Assembly: GCA_001600055.1 (NCBI GenBank)
Contig: BCIV01000022.1
Span: forward strand, 1-64,000
Origin: Filobasidium wieringae
Lineage: Eukaryota; Basidiomycota; Tremellomycetes; Filobasidiales; Filobasidiaceae
DNA: 64,000 nt
Reading direction: 5' to 3'
In this document: one piece after another, positions 1 to 10,982 of the stretch
Position numbering within the stretch: position 1 is the first letter of the stretch
Layout: each line of letters starts with the position of its first letter
Made by a program: the position numbers and the translations under genes
The notes under the pieces: generated by a model
Databases searched by the model: none
What the model was told of the DNA's origin: nothing
What the model saw: the letters and a program-made list of their open reading frames with translations, nothing else

Positions 1-49
1 GTACAAGGTGCACGACTCGTTTGAATGGCTAGGAATCGAATACACCTTG

Positions 50-133
50 TAACTAGACACTCTCTACTGTACTACACCATGTTCTAACCCCTAACTAGAC
101 GCTCTCTACTGTACTACACCACGTTCTAACCCC
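50..133. repeat. 42-bp direct repeat, two copies
   Basis: Two adjacent 42-bp units (50-91 and 92-133) begin TAACTAGAC and end TTCTAACCCC. They differ at only two positions, so the duplication is recent or conserved. No gene overlaps them. Confidence 0.85.
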
Positions 134-201
134 GTCACACCTTGACCCATAACCCCGATCCTCCCACGCCCTGGCTCACGATCCCATCCCTAACACCCCA
201 A

Positions 202-231
202 CCCTAAACGCCCTAGCCCTAAACGCCCTAG
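202..231. repeat. 15-bp CCCTAA-like direct repeat, two copies
   Basis: The unit CCCTAAACGCCCTAG occurs twice head to tail in a C-rich stretch with further CCCTAA/CCCTGA-like words on both sides (about 185-245). It looks like degenerate telomere-type sequence but is far too short to call an interstitial telomere. Confidence 0.7.
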
Positions 232-349
232 CCCTGACCCACAGCCTGACGGACCGCGCCGCACCGAACCCATCGTCCGAAAAGGAAAACCGGTTCGGAT
301 TCCCAGAGGTGTTCCTCAATATCAACCATTCTCGACCGGTATGAACGAC

Positions 350-2104
350 TCAAAGCTCTTCCTCCCACCCACCCCCGGGTTTCATCCTCCCCACCCTCCC
401 CCTCACCCGGTCCGCCTGAGTCTCATCGTGTGTGACCCAGAGCACCCCCTTCCCGCCCTTCCCGTTCCCGCCCTTTCCCGCGTCGCCCACCGTCCCCAAC
501 TCTCCTAGTGAGAATTGCTTGATGACACCCTCCACCCGATCCCTATTCTCCCCATCCAAAGCGGAGGTCGGTTCGTCCAGCAGTAAGACCGAGGGGTTGA
601 GGCTGAGCTGGACGGCCAGTTGAGCGCGCTGAGCTTGACCCCCCGAGAGTTGTGACCATGGCGAGTTCAAGAGCGAGCGGTCGAGGTTGAGAGCATGGAA
701 CAGGTCAGGGAGGTTCAGGTGGAGCTGCGTTCGAACGCGTTGAGATTCAAAGTGAGAGGCGAGGAGGAACAAGGCCGCCGGGGTTCCAGCTCCGGTCACT
801 TCGTTCCACGCGATTGTGCCCTGGGGTACGTACCCTACTTGGGCTCTCCAACCGACCGGCCCAAGTTCATCGGGGCTTTGTCCATTCAACGTCATCCTCC
901 CCCCGTCGCCAGCGGTCGGGTCCAGTGCGGCAAGGGCTCTGAGAAACCGCGTCTTTCCACAGCCACTGGGACCGAGGATGAACACGATCTCCCCCCTGTG
1001 TACGTGCAGTGAGAGAGGTGAGCGTGGGTGTTGGCCGGGGATGAGGGTGCGCAGCTTTTCGATGGAAAGGATCGAGGAGGCGGGGGTGGAGGTTCCTCGT
1101 TCGATAGAGGTAGGGTGATCGTGCTGATCCGGACTGGCCGGACGTTCGTAAAGATCCAATGTCAACCCCTCCGTCTCACCCATTTCCAACCCCCCTGTCC
1201 TGCCCCCTGTCCTGCCCCCGGTCCTCAATCTCCCTTTAGACAATCCCCCAACGATTCCCGTCCGAACCCCCCTGATAGCCGTCAGCAACAAATCCTTACT
1301 CCCCTCCTTCCCCCAAACCCCGCCCGTCCTCACCCCCTGATCCGTGACGACCGACCGTACCGCCATCAGAACGGTCCCCATCGCGGCCAAAGCGGTAGCG
1401 GTGGTTATCAAGAAGAAAACCACGATCTGGTACCTGGCCGCCAGGACGGGTGAGGAACCGGCGAGGATCTGTCCGGTCATCATCCCCGGGATGGTCACCA
1501 GTCCCGCGACGTTCAGGGTGTTGACTAGCTGGATGAGGCTCAGGCGGATACTGGAGCGGGTTATGTGGGTGGTGGATGATCGGCGATCTGCTCCTAGTGC
1601 GAGGAGCGCTTCGACGAGGGAGGATTGGGTGGAGAGGGAGGAGAGGGCGGTGGAGAGTCCGATGGAGATGGAGGAACAGGCGTTTCCCAGTAACATCCCC
1701 ATCAGGGGGATCAAGTACCGGGAATCAAAGGCAGGTGAGGTGGGGACGATGAAGCCCACCCCGAACGTTACCGAAGCGACGCACGTCACGCCCAGTGCGA
1801 GAACCACATGAAGGAACATCCCATGGTACCCAAACCTGGGCCTCTGAACCGCTTCCAATGCGGCCACCACGATCATCCCCAGCAAATAAGGGAGGGTGAT
1901 GTACCACCTGTTCCACCTGATGATCGGACCCAGGGCGTACCCCACTAGGGAGAGCTGGGCGATACATCTTGTAGCGCCTACGAGGAGGTCCCGGGTGAGT
2001 CCTAGCTGGAGGTGGGAGACGGTGAGGACGACGAGGAGGAGGGGAACGAGGGAGATGAGCAGGGCGAGCGGGGTAATGGAGGTGGCGCTGTTGTCAGTGG
2101 CCAT
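350..2104 (-). CDS. Fused UPF0014/FetB-like permease and FetA-like ABC ATPase
   Basis: A single-exon gene of 584 residues. Residues about 10-250 form a hydrophobic permease with 6-7 predicted membrane segments, matching the UPF0014 family (bacterial FetB, plant ALS3/STAR2). The family core MGMLLGNACSSISIGL is seen near residue 137. A Gly/Arg/Thr-rich linker (about 290-310) made by a 12-bp DNA repeat follows. Residues about 350-584 are an ABC ATPase: Walker A GPSGCGKT, signature LSGGQAQR, Walker B VLLLDEPTSALD, and H-loop WVTHDE. In bacteria these are two subunits (FetA, FetB) linked to iron export; in plants STAR1/STAR2 act in aluminium tolerance. Here both are one chain, so two copies could form a full transporter. 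Metal or UDP-sugar export is inferred from the family only. No introns are seen, unlike most neighbours. Confidence 0.88.
   Translation of the reverse strand: MATDNSATSITPLALLISLVPLLLVVLTVSHLQLGLTRDLLVGATRCIAQLSLVGYALGPIIRWNRWYITLPYLLGMIVVAALEAVQRPRFGYHGMFLHVVLALGVTCVASVTFGVGFIVPTSPAFDSRYLIPLMGMLLGNACSSISIGLSTALSSLSTQSSLVEALLALGADRRSSTTHITRSSIRLSLIQLVNTLNVAGLVTIPGMMTGQILAGSSPVLAARYQIVVFFLITTATALAAMGTVLMAVRSVVTDQGVRTGGVWGKEGSKDLLLTAIRGVRTGIVGGLSKGRLRTGGRTGGRTGGLEMGETEGLTLDLYERPASPDQHDHPTSIERGTSTPASSILSIEKLRTLIPGQHPRSPLSLHVHRGEIVFILGPSGCGKTRFLRALAALDPTAGDGGRMTLNGQSPDELGPVGWRAQVGYVPQGTIAWNEVTGAGTPAALFLLASHFESQRVRTQLHLNLPDLFHALNLDRSLLNSPWSQLSGGQAQRAQLAVQLSLNPSVLLLDEPTSALDGENRDRVEGVIKQFSLGELGTVGDAGKGGNGKGGKGVLWVTHDETQADRVRGRVGRMKPGGGWEEEL
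1190..1226. repeat. 12-bp tandem repeat inside the transporter linker
   Basis: About three head-to-tail units of CCCCCTGTCCTG encode the repeated Arg-Thr-Gly-Gly of the linker between permease and ATPase on the minus strand. Linker length is likely to vary between strains through slippage. Confidence 0.7.
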
Positions 2105-4600
2105 GGTGTGAGTTGGGGGTCGTTGGGGAGGTCTCGATGAGAGTCAGAGGGTGGCCGGTGAGGATATATCATGACCCCGTTCAAGTGTGTCGCTGTTGTG
2201 CTGTGTCGAGAGAGAGGAGAGACGCGTCATCGCTAAGATTAGCATAGGAGCTCAGCTAGCTCAGCGTTGAGAGGCTTCGGGCGATGGGGAATGGGACTCG
2301 CTGGATGGATGGTACGCTTGAGGATGGGTGATGGCCGTGAGGGTTGTTGGTGGATGGCTGGATGAAGGGTCAGGGGTCAAGGGGTCGATGGGGCTGTCCA
2401 GAGCGATCCAACGATGATCCTGATCCAGTCACGTGATCAGATGAGCGGTCGTAGGTGGACGATAGCACTCCAGGTGGCAGGTAGACACCACGGTCGACTC
2501 CAGTACACTGCAACACTCGAACATCATCATGTCGACACCCCAACGCCCCCAAATCCTCAGCCTCAGATCGTCCTCAGGCTCATCTTTGTAGTTAGGGGTC
2601 AAGACGTCCACCCGGTCTGTAGGGCGGCTGATGGAGAGGGGTGGAGTGCAGTGCACTGCGTTTTCGGGCATGTATTCTGGACTTTGATACGGATTACGGA
2701 CTCGGATACAGCGAGGGGAGATACATGGGAGGATACTCACGCGGCGATATACCTGAGTCGGCCAGGGATGGGCGGAGGGATGGACTTGGGATGTGAATGT
2801 GATGCGTACCATGGGAGACGTACGGTAGGTCATCATATGTTACCCGGTCATCCGATCGCTTGGGTCAGACAATCACTCACATCCCACAATCATCCAAATC
2901 GCCTATCATTCATCACCCGAATCACCCGGATCGCCCGAATCGCTCATTAGCCAAACAAACCACATAATCTTACGATCACACAATCACACAACCACCCCTC
3001 CCACGATTCACACAATCGATTCCTGAGGGAAAGAAAACGACTCGATCGATCGAGGATGGGGTCAGGGACCGAGCTCATCTCATGGAGGGGTGGAACGGAT
3101 CACTTACGGTCCGGAACGGGGGAGTTACGGTCCGGATTTCAGGTCGAAACTTCTTCTAGGTGAGTCTTCTGACAAGGATTCTCAAGTCGGATCGAGTCTG
3201 ATCTGATCTGATGGGGGCAAGGCGCGAGCCTGTTCCTCCCCGTGGTAGGGCTCGTTGAGCTGTTGCGACATCGTCGTGCGAGATGAAGAGCGATCAGATC
3301 GGATGGAATGGATTGGGATGAAACTCCACGTCCCAACCTCCATCTCACCTCATCTCCATCAGTCACGCCGTATATACCGAAAAACGGTATTTTCTTAGGA
3401 TCAGAGACGAGGGACATCCGATCGGCCGCCTTTCGGGCGCTTGCGATCGAGATTCAGGACCCTTTATCAAGACTGGGCAGCGCTCTGGGAAATGGTGGAT
3501 TGATGGTCCGATCGGAATTTGGCGGACTCCGAGATATATTTGTTGGAAAGGGACGGGACGATGGGTATACGAATTCGAACTCTCGAACCTTGAACCACCT
3601 TGAACCACGAACGCTCGTGACTGAATGGAACAACCGTTCCTCTACCCATGATCCCGCTTCTGTCACGTCCATCCGTCCTTGGAGAACAATCGGGGCAGAT
3701 GATCGATCTGAATCATCGGGTCGGGTCGCCTATTTCGCTTCCCTGAAGCAAGATGGGAACCTGGATGATCGGTCCTTGAAGTCGACTTGGTTTTAGCAAG
3801 GATTCATCCGGGACAATGTATGGGGATCGGTGAGAACTCGTTTCATTGAGCTTTAGGCGGTGTGCGATGCTCCGTGACGACCTTATCCTGGGGATCGACG
3901 GTCAACGGTCGGATGCTCGTTTCCTTGGACCCTTCGTGGTTGTTCAAATGACGACTCGTGAAGGGATAGGCTTGTTCATCGGATTGCAGACAAGGATCTC
4001 TTCCGCTTCGCCTTGTCCTGAGGTGAATCTGATGAGATGAACCGATAGGATGAATCGATAGGATGAACTGAACAGTTTTGACTGACAGGATGGATCGACA
4101 GGACGATCGCTCAGCTGATGACCGGCTATACGATTGCAAACGTCAAGAGCGATTGAAGGTTTATCACACGGCAAAGGTTCGTCTTCTTAACACTTGGGAA
4201 TCCCCGATGCGTAGCCACAGTCTGTCGAAACGTGGCCCACTGTCGCGATCTTGGACATCAGTAACAAACAACGATCGCAGGCCGTCGACTCGATGCGATC
4301 TGTCGACGGTTTCCATTCGGCGGGTACTGCCTAGCTTTGCGATGATTTACGATGCTTTCGTATACGACCTTCGGAACTTAAAATTCGGGACGATGACCGT
4401 TGATCCAGTACTCTTATTAATCCAGACCTAATCTCGGAGACATACGGTATTGATGCACGACTGCTTGGTCAAGAAACTATCGTAAGTGAGACAAGATACG
4501 GGACATGAGACATAATCGATAGAGAAGAGGTTCAATCCGAAATTTGTACAATCAACATGTTTCCACACACGTGCCCCAGAAACATCTCCGGATGGAACGC
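2105..4600. other. No supportable gene
   Basis: Open frames up to 178 codons occur (2414-2950, 3308-3796), but their translations are low complexity or unstructured, several overlap in different frames, and no splice-linked coding frame was found. About 2105-2300 is the likely promoter and leader of the minus-strand transporter gene. Confidence 0.5.
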
Positions 4601-7600
4601 CTAAGTGCCTAACCTTTGCGCTTCCGTAAATCGCTTGAAGAGCAGTCGCCCAAGATCGCCATTCGCAACGGGCATACAGCTGTCGGGATGAGTGGATGAC
4701 CACTCTGTAGTTTGCTCAATCATGTTATGCTCTGCTCGGTGAATTTTCCACTGCTGAAAGACTTTGATTGCACCTGCATACTTGGTGGCCTGCTTGCTAG
4801 TAAGTATTTCTCCTGCAAGATGAAGTTCCGTTTGAGCAACCGATTCCTGAGGACGGACACCGGACTTACTATTTGTTGCATGGAGACCGTACTCGAGCTT
4901 GACTTCGTTGTATTCCTGTTGATTCTCATCAAAGAGATCCGGAATATCTATCTGAAAGGCCGTCATCTATAGAATGAGCAGAACGATAACGGTTTCGCAT
5001 TGGTTGGATTGCTTACCTGGTTACATAACACGAATCCCATGACCGGATCAGCTTTGATCATATGTACCAACACGGCCGTATTGAACTCGACTGGCTCCTG
5101 TGTCAAGTCGACGGGATATCAGCGCACCGACACTAGGAGTTTCATCGTCAAGCGTACATACTTCACGATCACCCGGGCGGACCTCCCAGTTCCACGTCGG
5201 TTGTGCTGGGAACGGTTCTCGTGATGCACCGACACGAATCATCTCATAGTGCTGTGACGCTTCATAGTGAGCGGTCGACCTGAATTGGTACGAGCGTGTT
5301 GCCTGTATTCAATCGATAAACATAGATCGCCAACTGACAGAAGGTGATATAGCATTCCACTTACCGTCCACGTGACGCCACCTGTCTCTCCAACAGTACG
5401 TTGTCCCCCTACATTCAACGAACCGCCAACAGTAGATAGCAACAGGTTGTTTGGGTTGACACTGCCTGTAGCGGTGGCGTTACCAGCGAGATTTCTGGTA
5501 TCGGTCGTTCCGCTTTGAACCTGAGTAGAATTCTCTTCACATGACTCGAGCCTGGAAGGATGCAGCCTTTGTGAATAATCGCGTCCCTTCAGTCACAGGT
5601 TCACTCACAACGTGATCAATCCAAAGCTTTCTCCTTTGACTCTTACTAGAACCTCTGAGATGTTGTAAATGGGAACAGGTGAGATTCTCAGAGAGGCTCC
5701 TACCGATAAAGAGGATCTGCTTGTCGGCTTCAAAAAAAACCGTTAGTTGATCATCTTGAAACATCTACTTCCTGCTTAATCAATTAACCTTAATAAACTG
5801 TGGGTTTCCCTGTCGATTTCAGCTGCCCATTCGAGAATCTGAAAAGTCAACCCGCGCGAGCTCACTACCAGGCCATATTTGATCACAGGCTCTTCGATGA
5901 CATCCTGCTGCGCGTTCTGGTGCGTGACGAACTTCAAGGTAGAGCAATATACAATCGTTGACTCGATCTTCTTGTCCTCAGATTTGACCTTGGTTTGAGG
6001 AGTCGTATGACTAGAACTTTCCACTTGATCGCCTGGTAACGCAACTGGCGTTTCGTTGCTTGCCTTACTAGACAGATCTTCCGCGGTTTGCAGACAGCGA
6101 GCAGCCGTTGCCTTCATCCAGCCCCATGCCGTACCATCCTCAGACTTAGCTGGAATCGTTGCCGTTGTGGCAGAAATCGCTATCGAGACACGTTCGGAAG
6201 CAATCACTCAGTCCCAAAGCGATATGTCTAAAAGCACTAGATTGGGTACATCGCCACTTACCCGTGGTATGATCGTCACCTCTTTGAGAGGGTTGATGAT
6301 GGCCTTGCATGCTAAATACCGCTGGTAGTCGCGTTATGGATACCATCTCCTTCATGAGATTTATATGCCAGGACCCGAAGTACCGACTAGTCATATGAAC
6401 GACTTCATGAATGACGAAATCTCCGACTCCGTCGGTACCGACCACCAAATCGGCAAAGACGTTGACCTTCAAGTCCTTGAAGTTGCTTACAAGGGTCACT
6501 GCATCCGGGCTTGAGCGCAGGTACTTTCCAGCCTCGATCGGCATGATAACAGCTTCTGCAGCATATCGAATCTGCTCGATACTTTCGGAAGCATAGTTCT
6601 TGTCGCTTGTCGGTAAACAAACCACCCGATCCATAGCGGAAGAGACTAGATGCGATGGCCGAGTCGATATCAGCCGGTATCAGCAAGCGAGACAAGCCTG
6701 ACGTACCGAGCAGTAGGTTAACCGTGATCGCTCTGAGAACCTCGTCGGAGGAAGAATTCCATCTCAACAGCTGGTTCCGGCTCTGTTCAGACCAAGCTAA
6801 TGGCTGGGCATTCTCAAGCGCGATGTAGAGAGACTTGATATTTAAGATATCCATCCGTCTCCCCTTCCGGTCTGTAGGTATACTATCAAATTGCTGTAGA
6901 CGTTTTGAGACGCGCAATACTGACAGACATCCCAAAAATCAAGCAAAAAAGAGTCGGGTATGGTAGACAGCGCAGCAGTCTCTCGCTCGGATCTTAGCTG
7001 ATTGATCAGATTCTCCAAGGGATCGACCTTAAAATCGTTTGAGATGCGAGCTGTTGCATAACCGCTGCCCATGCTGTTCAAAACCTTTTCAAGCCGGAAA
7101 TGACAGGGCGCAAGATCCTCCAGGATAAGCCATACTTCTGATTTTGACAAGATGAGTAAGAGGTTAGATGACTTGTTGAAACAGCGGAACCAGCCTACGA
7201 CTTGCTTGCTAGTTCTAACCAAATTCTATTGTTATCAAATATTGGCAACCATGACTTTGACCGGTCTGATGACAAGTCTTGCCCTAGCCGATTTAAGAGC
7301 CAGTGCGCAAAGCCAGCTTGTTCAATAAGATCCATCAGACCGACTTCGCAGTCCGCGACCGATAAGACTCCAATCGCAATCCCCATGGCGCTCACTTCAC
7401 GTCTCAAAGACCTTAACTCTCTCAAATAACCAGCTAGTTCTGCAGCGACAAGAGGCCCCCGAAGCAGATCAGGACTGGACATACAAAAATGGTTCTTGTC
7501 AGCACTGCATCCACGCTCGAGTGAGAAGACTCTTAGATACCCGAGTTGATGGATCCTAGATACAGCATGGTTCAGTCTGTTCTCTCCATCTTTGAACTCT

Positions 7601-7683
7601 TCGTCTAGGGTGATTAGTACACTCTTTAACAGATCAAGCGAACTCGAGGAAATCGGTATCGGAGGCACTTGGTCCGATCCCAT
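4601..7683 (-). CDS. Large multi-exon protein of unknown family
   Basis: Start ATG at 7683 and a stop at 4601. Coding frames follow each other with splice signals. Exon blocks lie at about 7683-7230, 7170-6860, 6850-6150, 6210-5780, 5760-5540, 5450-5370, 5290-5120, 5100-5020 and 4966-4601. The last join is clear: an exon ending LCNQ before GTAAGC at about 5018, then an acceptor just before ATGACGGCC at 4966. The N-terminal 160 residues are Leu-rich and probably helical. The part near 5450-5130 looks beta-rich (GGSLNVGGQR, GGVTWTV, ASREPFPAQPTWNWEV). No catalytic motif, membrane helix or signal peptide was recognised. Inner borders were not all resolved, and two adjacent genes remain possible. 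Confidence 0.5.
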
Positions 7684-9389
7684 CGTTCGGGTCTTGCAGA
7701 CTTGAACAAGCTGGGCAGTTTACAGGATGCTATTGGCTGGCCTGGCCGTGCAGGGTGAAGGCCTTTCCAGACTATCGTACATTTAAACCATAAGCCATAA
7801 GACGAACGACCTCGGAGTTGATATGATCGGCAAAGGTAACGGTATCACCACCCATAGGTCAGATAACGGCCGTCAGATGACGAATCGGAAGTAAATGAAA
7901 GCGGGGTCATCCACCTCGCGCGATTTACTGGCAAGACCCGCATCTCAGACCGGCCCGTTTCTCGGTCCGAACGTGGGAAAACCCACGGACTATCTAGTCT
8001 TCCGAGACATTGAATCGATGCGGATAGCAATAGGACGTGTTATGGTATTCGTCCTCGCCATACCAAATAGGGGAAACGAGTCGATCGCAATCAGCCTCCA
8101 TAGAGGGACTTTATTGTCGTCGTTTCAGGTTTGTTGGGTTAGCGCGAAGCGCGAGAACAGCTGAACTCATGTTCGTCTCAACCCGGATCTCCGGTACAAC
8201 CCGGTATAGGATAGCTTCTGATCCAGCATGAAGACATTAGGAATTTGTAGATGGATAGACTTGAGCCGCTCTTGAGAGGTATCAATCGATCACATCTCAC
8301 CTCGTCATAGTACAACAACCTTATCAAGCAAAGGCTCACGGGCCATGACCGTGCTTCATCCTGATTCTCACTGACTCGGCAGTTCCTCGATCACCCCCCC
8401 CTGCCTTCTGATCCGTCTCAATGGAAAACCGGATAGCATAACCCAGCCGTTCCCTGCAACAGCTTCTCAACAGATGACAAGCGCGTGACGAATGCGATCA
8501 CTCTTCTCAAAGGATCACTGTGATCGTGAGTGTCCCTATACCAAAATGAATTCCAAGTGTTGCAGGATTACCGAAACTTGCAGCCGCTGCCATCGTCTCC
8601 AATCATCCGATGGGTGTATCGTCAAGTGCGTCGCGTGCGAAAAGACGACGGACAGTCCCAATTTCTCCACTCAAGGTTGCGTTGCGGAGGGCGGTAGAGG
8701 ACATGACATCGTCCGCGACTAAGCACGTGTTCGAGGGTCTCATCACTGTTGGTAAACCAAGCAACATCGTCAACGAATGCGAAATATAGCTAGCAGGTTA
8801 TGTTGTGATATATCCCTGATCTGCTCCCGGTAAACCCGAACCGCCCCTCGTCGTCTCTCGCCATTTGTAAATATATGAATCCCTCTCTTATGTAAGATAT
8901 GCCAAAGACGTTCCCATCTGTTCAAATCACACGCCGTGGTGAATTATATCAGGGATGCCCGCATGACTGGGCTTCTTATCCCGAACAATATAATATGACG
9001 TCCGTTCCAGTTCCCGATCGACATGTCAATCTCTCCTCGCACCACCTCGTTGATTCCATGCCAGACCTCGATTTCGAAAATTCGAGGTGTGATCCCTCAC
9101 TTGCAGCTTTCCAATCGTGTACAAGCGGTGCATGTCAGACGAAAATTTGTTCTTACAGAACAATCGTTCCCAGTGTACAGAGGCTCGAGGTGTATCTCCA
9201 GTGCGCGCCCTTGTATCGAACGCGCCTACGTGTATATTCCTCATCGAACCTATCCCCCTGATCCTACCGCCTTTCCACCCCGAATCCGAGCGACTCTGCG
9301 CTGTACACAGGAGAATCCTCATCTCATCTCGCATATTCACGTAAAACAAATCCAATCGCCCAAAAACCCAAGCCCATCCACCCTTCCCC
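7684..9389. other. No supportable gene
   Basis: Short frames only. One plus-strand frame at 8492-8722 has eleven cysteines (CSRCHRLQ, CVACEK), but no splice partner or regular zinc-finger spacing was found. The segment next to 7683 is the likely promoter of the unknown minus-strand gene. Confidence 0.45.
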
Positions 9390-10982
9390 CTACCGCCCCA
9401 AGAACCCCTCCAAAACCCCCCTCGCCCCCTCCTCAGCCTCCACGAAAAACCTAATCGCAAACCCCAGTCGTTCCCTTGCTGCCCCATCCTCCCTCACCGC
9501 CCGGTCTAGTGCGGTCCCATCATTCTCCAAATAGTCCACGCCCGTTAGGTCACGGGCCGGATCGAACGTCGTAGCGGAACCGGCAAGGGGGTCGGAGAGT
9601 GACAAGCCTTTCAATCGGTCGGGTGTGGGGCCGAGGGACGTATAACTGTACGCCCCCCTGGGTTTAGCAGGGGCCAAGGAACCTGCCGGGGTTTGAGCCA
9701 AGGTGCTGAGGAGGTGAGGGAACAGAGTCGCACCCGAGCATTGTAATTCCGCTACCGCCCGGACTTCTGCGGGGGTCGTCATCCTACCGGCCAGCGTCCG
9801 AACGAACGAGAGACTCCGAATCAACGTTTGTCACCAAGAAGGGAGCTAGAAGAAGAAGAAGAGAGGAGAGGGAGCTAGAAGAAAGGAGGTGCTCACGCCG
9901 CGACGACGATCCCCGGTTGACCCCGGCCTGTTCTGCGAGCGAGGTGGGTGTAGGTCTCTACCATCTGGCGGATGCGGTACGACATTGGGTGTTGCGTTAG
10001 AGGGTCGGAGTATGCGATATGAAGTGATGGGTCTAGGATCGCCGCGAGTTCTATCGATCGATCAAAAGCCAAACGCAAGAACGTGCCAAATCGATTTCAT
10101 TTCAGGTTCAAGAACCCTGGAGCGACCCGTACCAAGACCCAGAGACCGGGGGGAACTGACCGTTATAATAAGGACTGACGGCCCAACACCCTGCCTGACT
10201 CGCGGCGATGGCCTGAGGGAGGGAGAAGATCATCGTCCCCAGCGTCCTCACGCCTTCCGCGTTGAGCTGGTGGGAGGCTACCATCCCCGGACCCGTCGCC
10301 GGGATCTTCAGGCAGAACCGGTCGCTGCGAGACAGAGAGAGGACATGATTTTTAGCTGGTCAGAGGAAGAGGAGGAAGAAAGGCGGAGGAGACGGAGGGA
10401 GACGGACCGGGAGATCCCTTCTTCCTGGAAGATCTGGGCGAATTGATGGGCATGACGGAGTGTCCCCTGAGTATCGTAGGCGAACCGGGGTGAGGTTTGG
10501 AGGAGGACTCTTCCTTGGATATTGGGGATGTTTCGGCGGCATAGCCTGACGGACTGCCAGGTAGGGTGCGGGTGAAAAGGGTCGTGAGATGGTAACGGTC
10601 AAGGAAGATTGGATATTTTTTTACGAGGACTTACGATCCGGTCCAAGATATATTCCCATCCCTCCGACCTGAACTCATCGATAGTTTCACGTACAAGCTC
10701 TTCGTTCTCGGGCAGAGTCAGTGCCTGTCCAACGATAAACTGGTTGGACGTTTCTACAACAGCGAGAGAGCCACGATCAGTCTTCAGGGTCGTCCTCGCG
10801 AACGGAGAGCGGGCCGACTTGCGATTGTGAGGTTTGAATGGCATCGCCCGGGCGACGTTCGGGTCGATACTGTCGACATCGACGTCGAACGTTTCTTCGA
10901 GTCGGTGCAGCGCGCTTCGTTCGTGGTTGATCGCTTCGTTCGTCGTCATCGCCGTCGAAACTGTGAACTGCAAGCTGAGCAA
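9390..10982 (-). CDS. Transaldolase-family protein
   Basis: Five exons join in phase: 10982-10635, 10553-10408, 10324-10161, 10050-9897 and 9813-9390, giving 411 residues. The fold is a class I aldolase TIM barrel. Residues around the catalytic lysine read DRFCLKIPATGPGM, with the Lys that forms the Schiff base, followed by TLGTMIFSLPQAIAASQAG and AVSPYYNE, all typical of transaldolase strands 4-6. Transaldolase moves a three-carbon dihydroxyacetone unit in the non-oxidative pentose phosphate pathway in the cytosol. The first strand reads VVETSNQF where canonical enzymes have D-[AT]-T-[TS]-N-P, so the conserved Asp is Glu and the Pro is Gln. The C-terminal extension after the barrel is about 100 residues. 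This is likely a fungal paralogue, and its substrate is less certain than its family. Confidence 0.85.

Noticed and set aside
202..231. Interstitial telomere
   Set aside because: Only two 15-bp units with mixed CCCTAA and CCCTAG words; too short and irregular.
2414..2950. 178-codon plus-strand gene
   Set aside because: The minus strand has an equally long frame over it, the composition is random-like, and no motif or splice signals support it.
3308..3796. 162-codon plus-strand gene
   Set aside because: No motif; several overlapping minus-strand frames of similar quality, as expected in GC-rich non-coding DNA.
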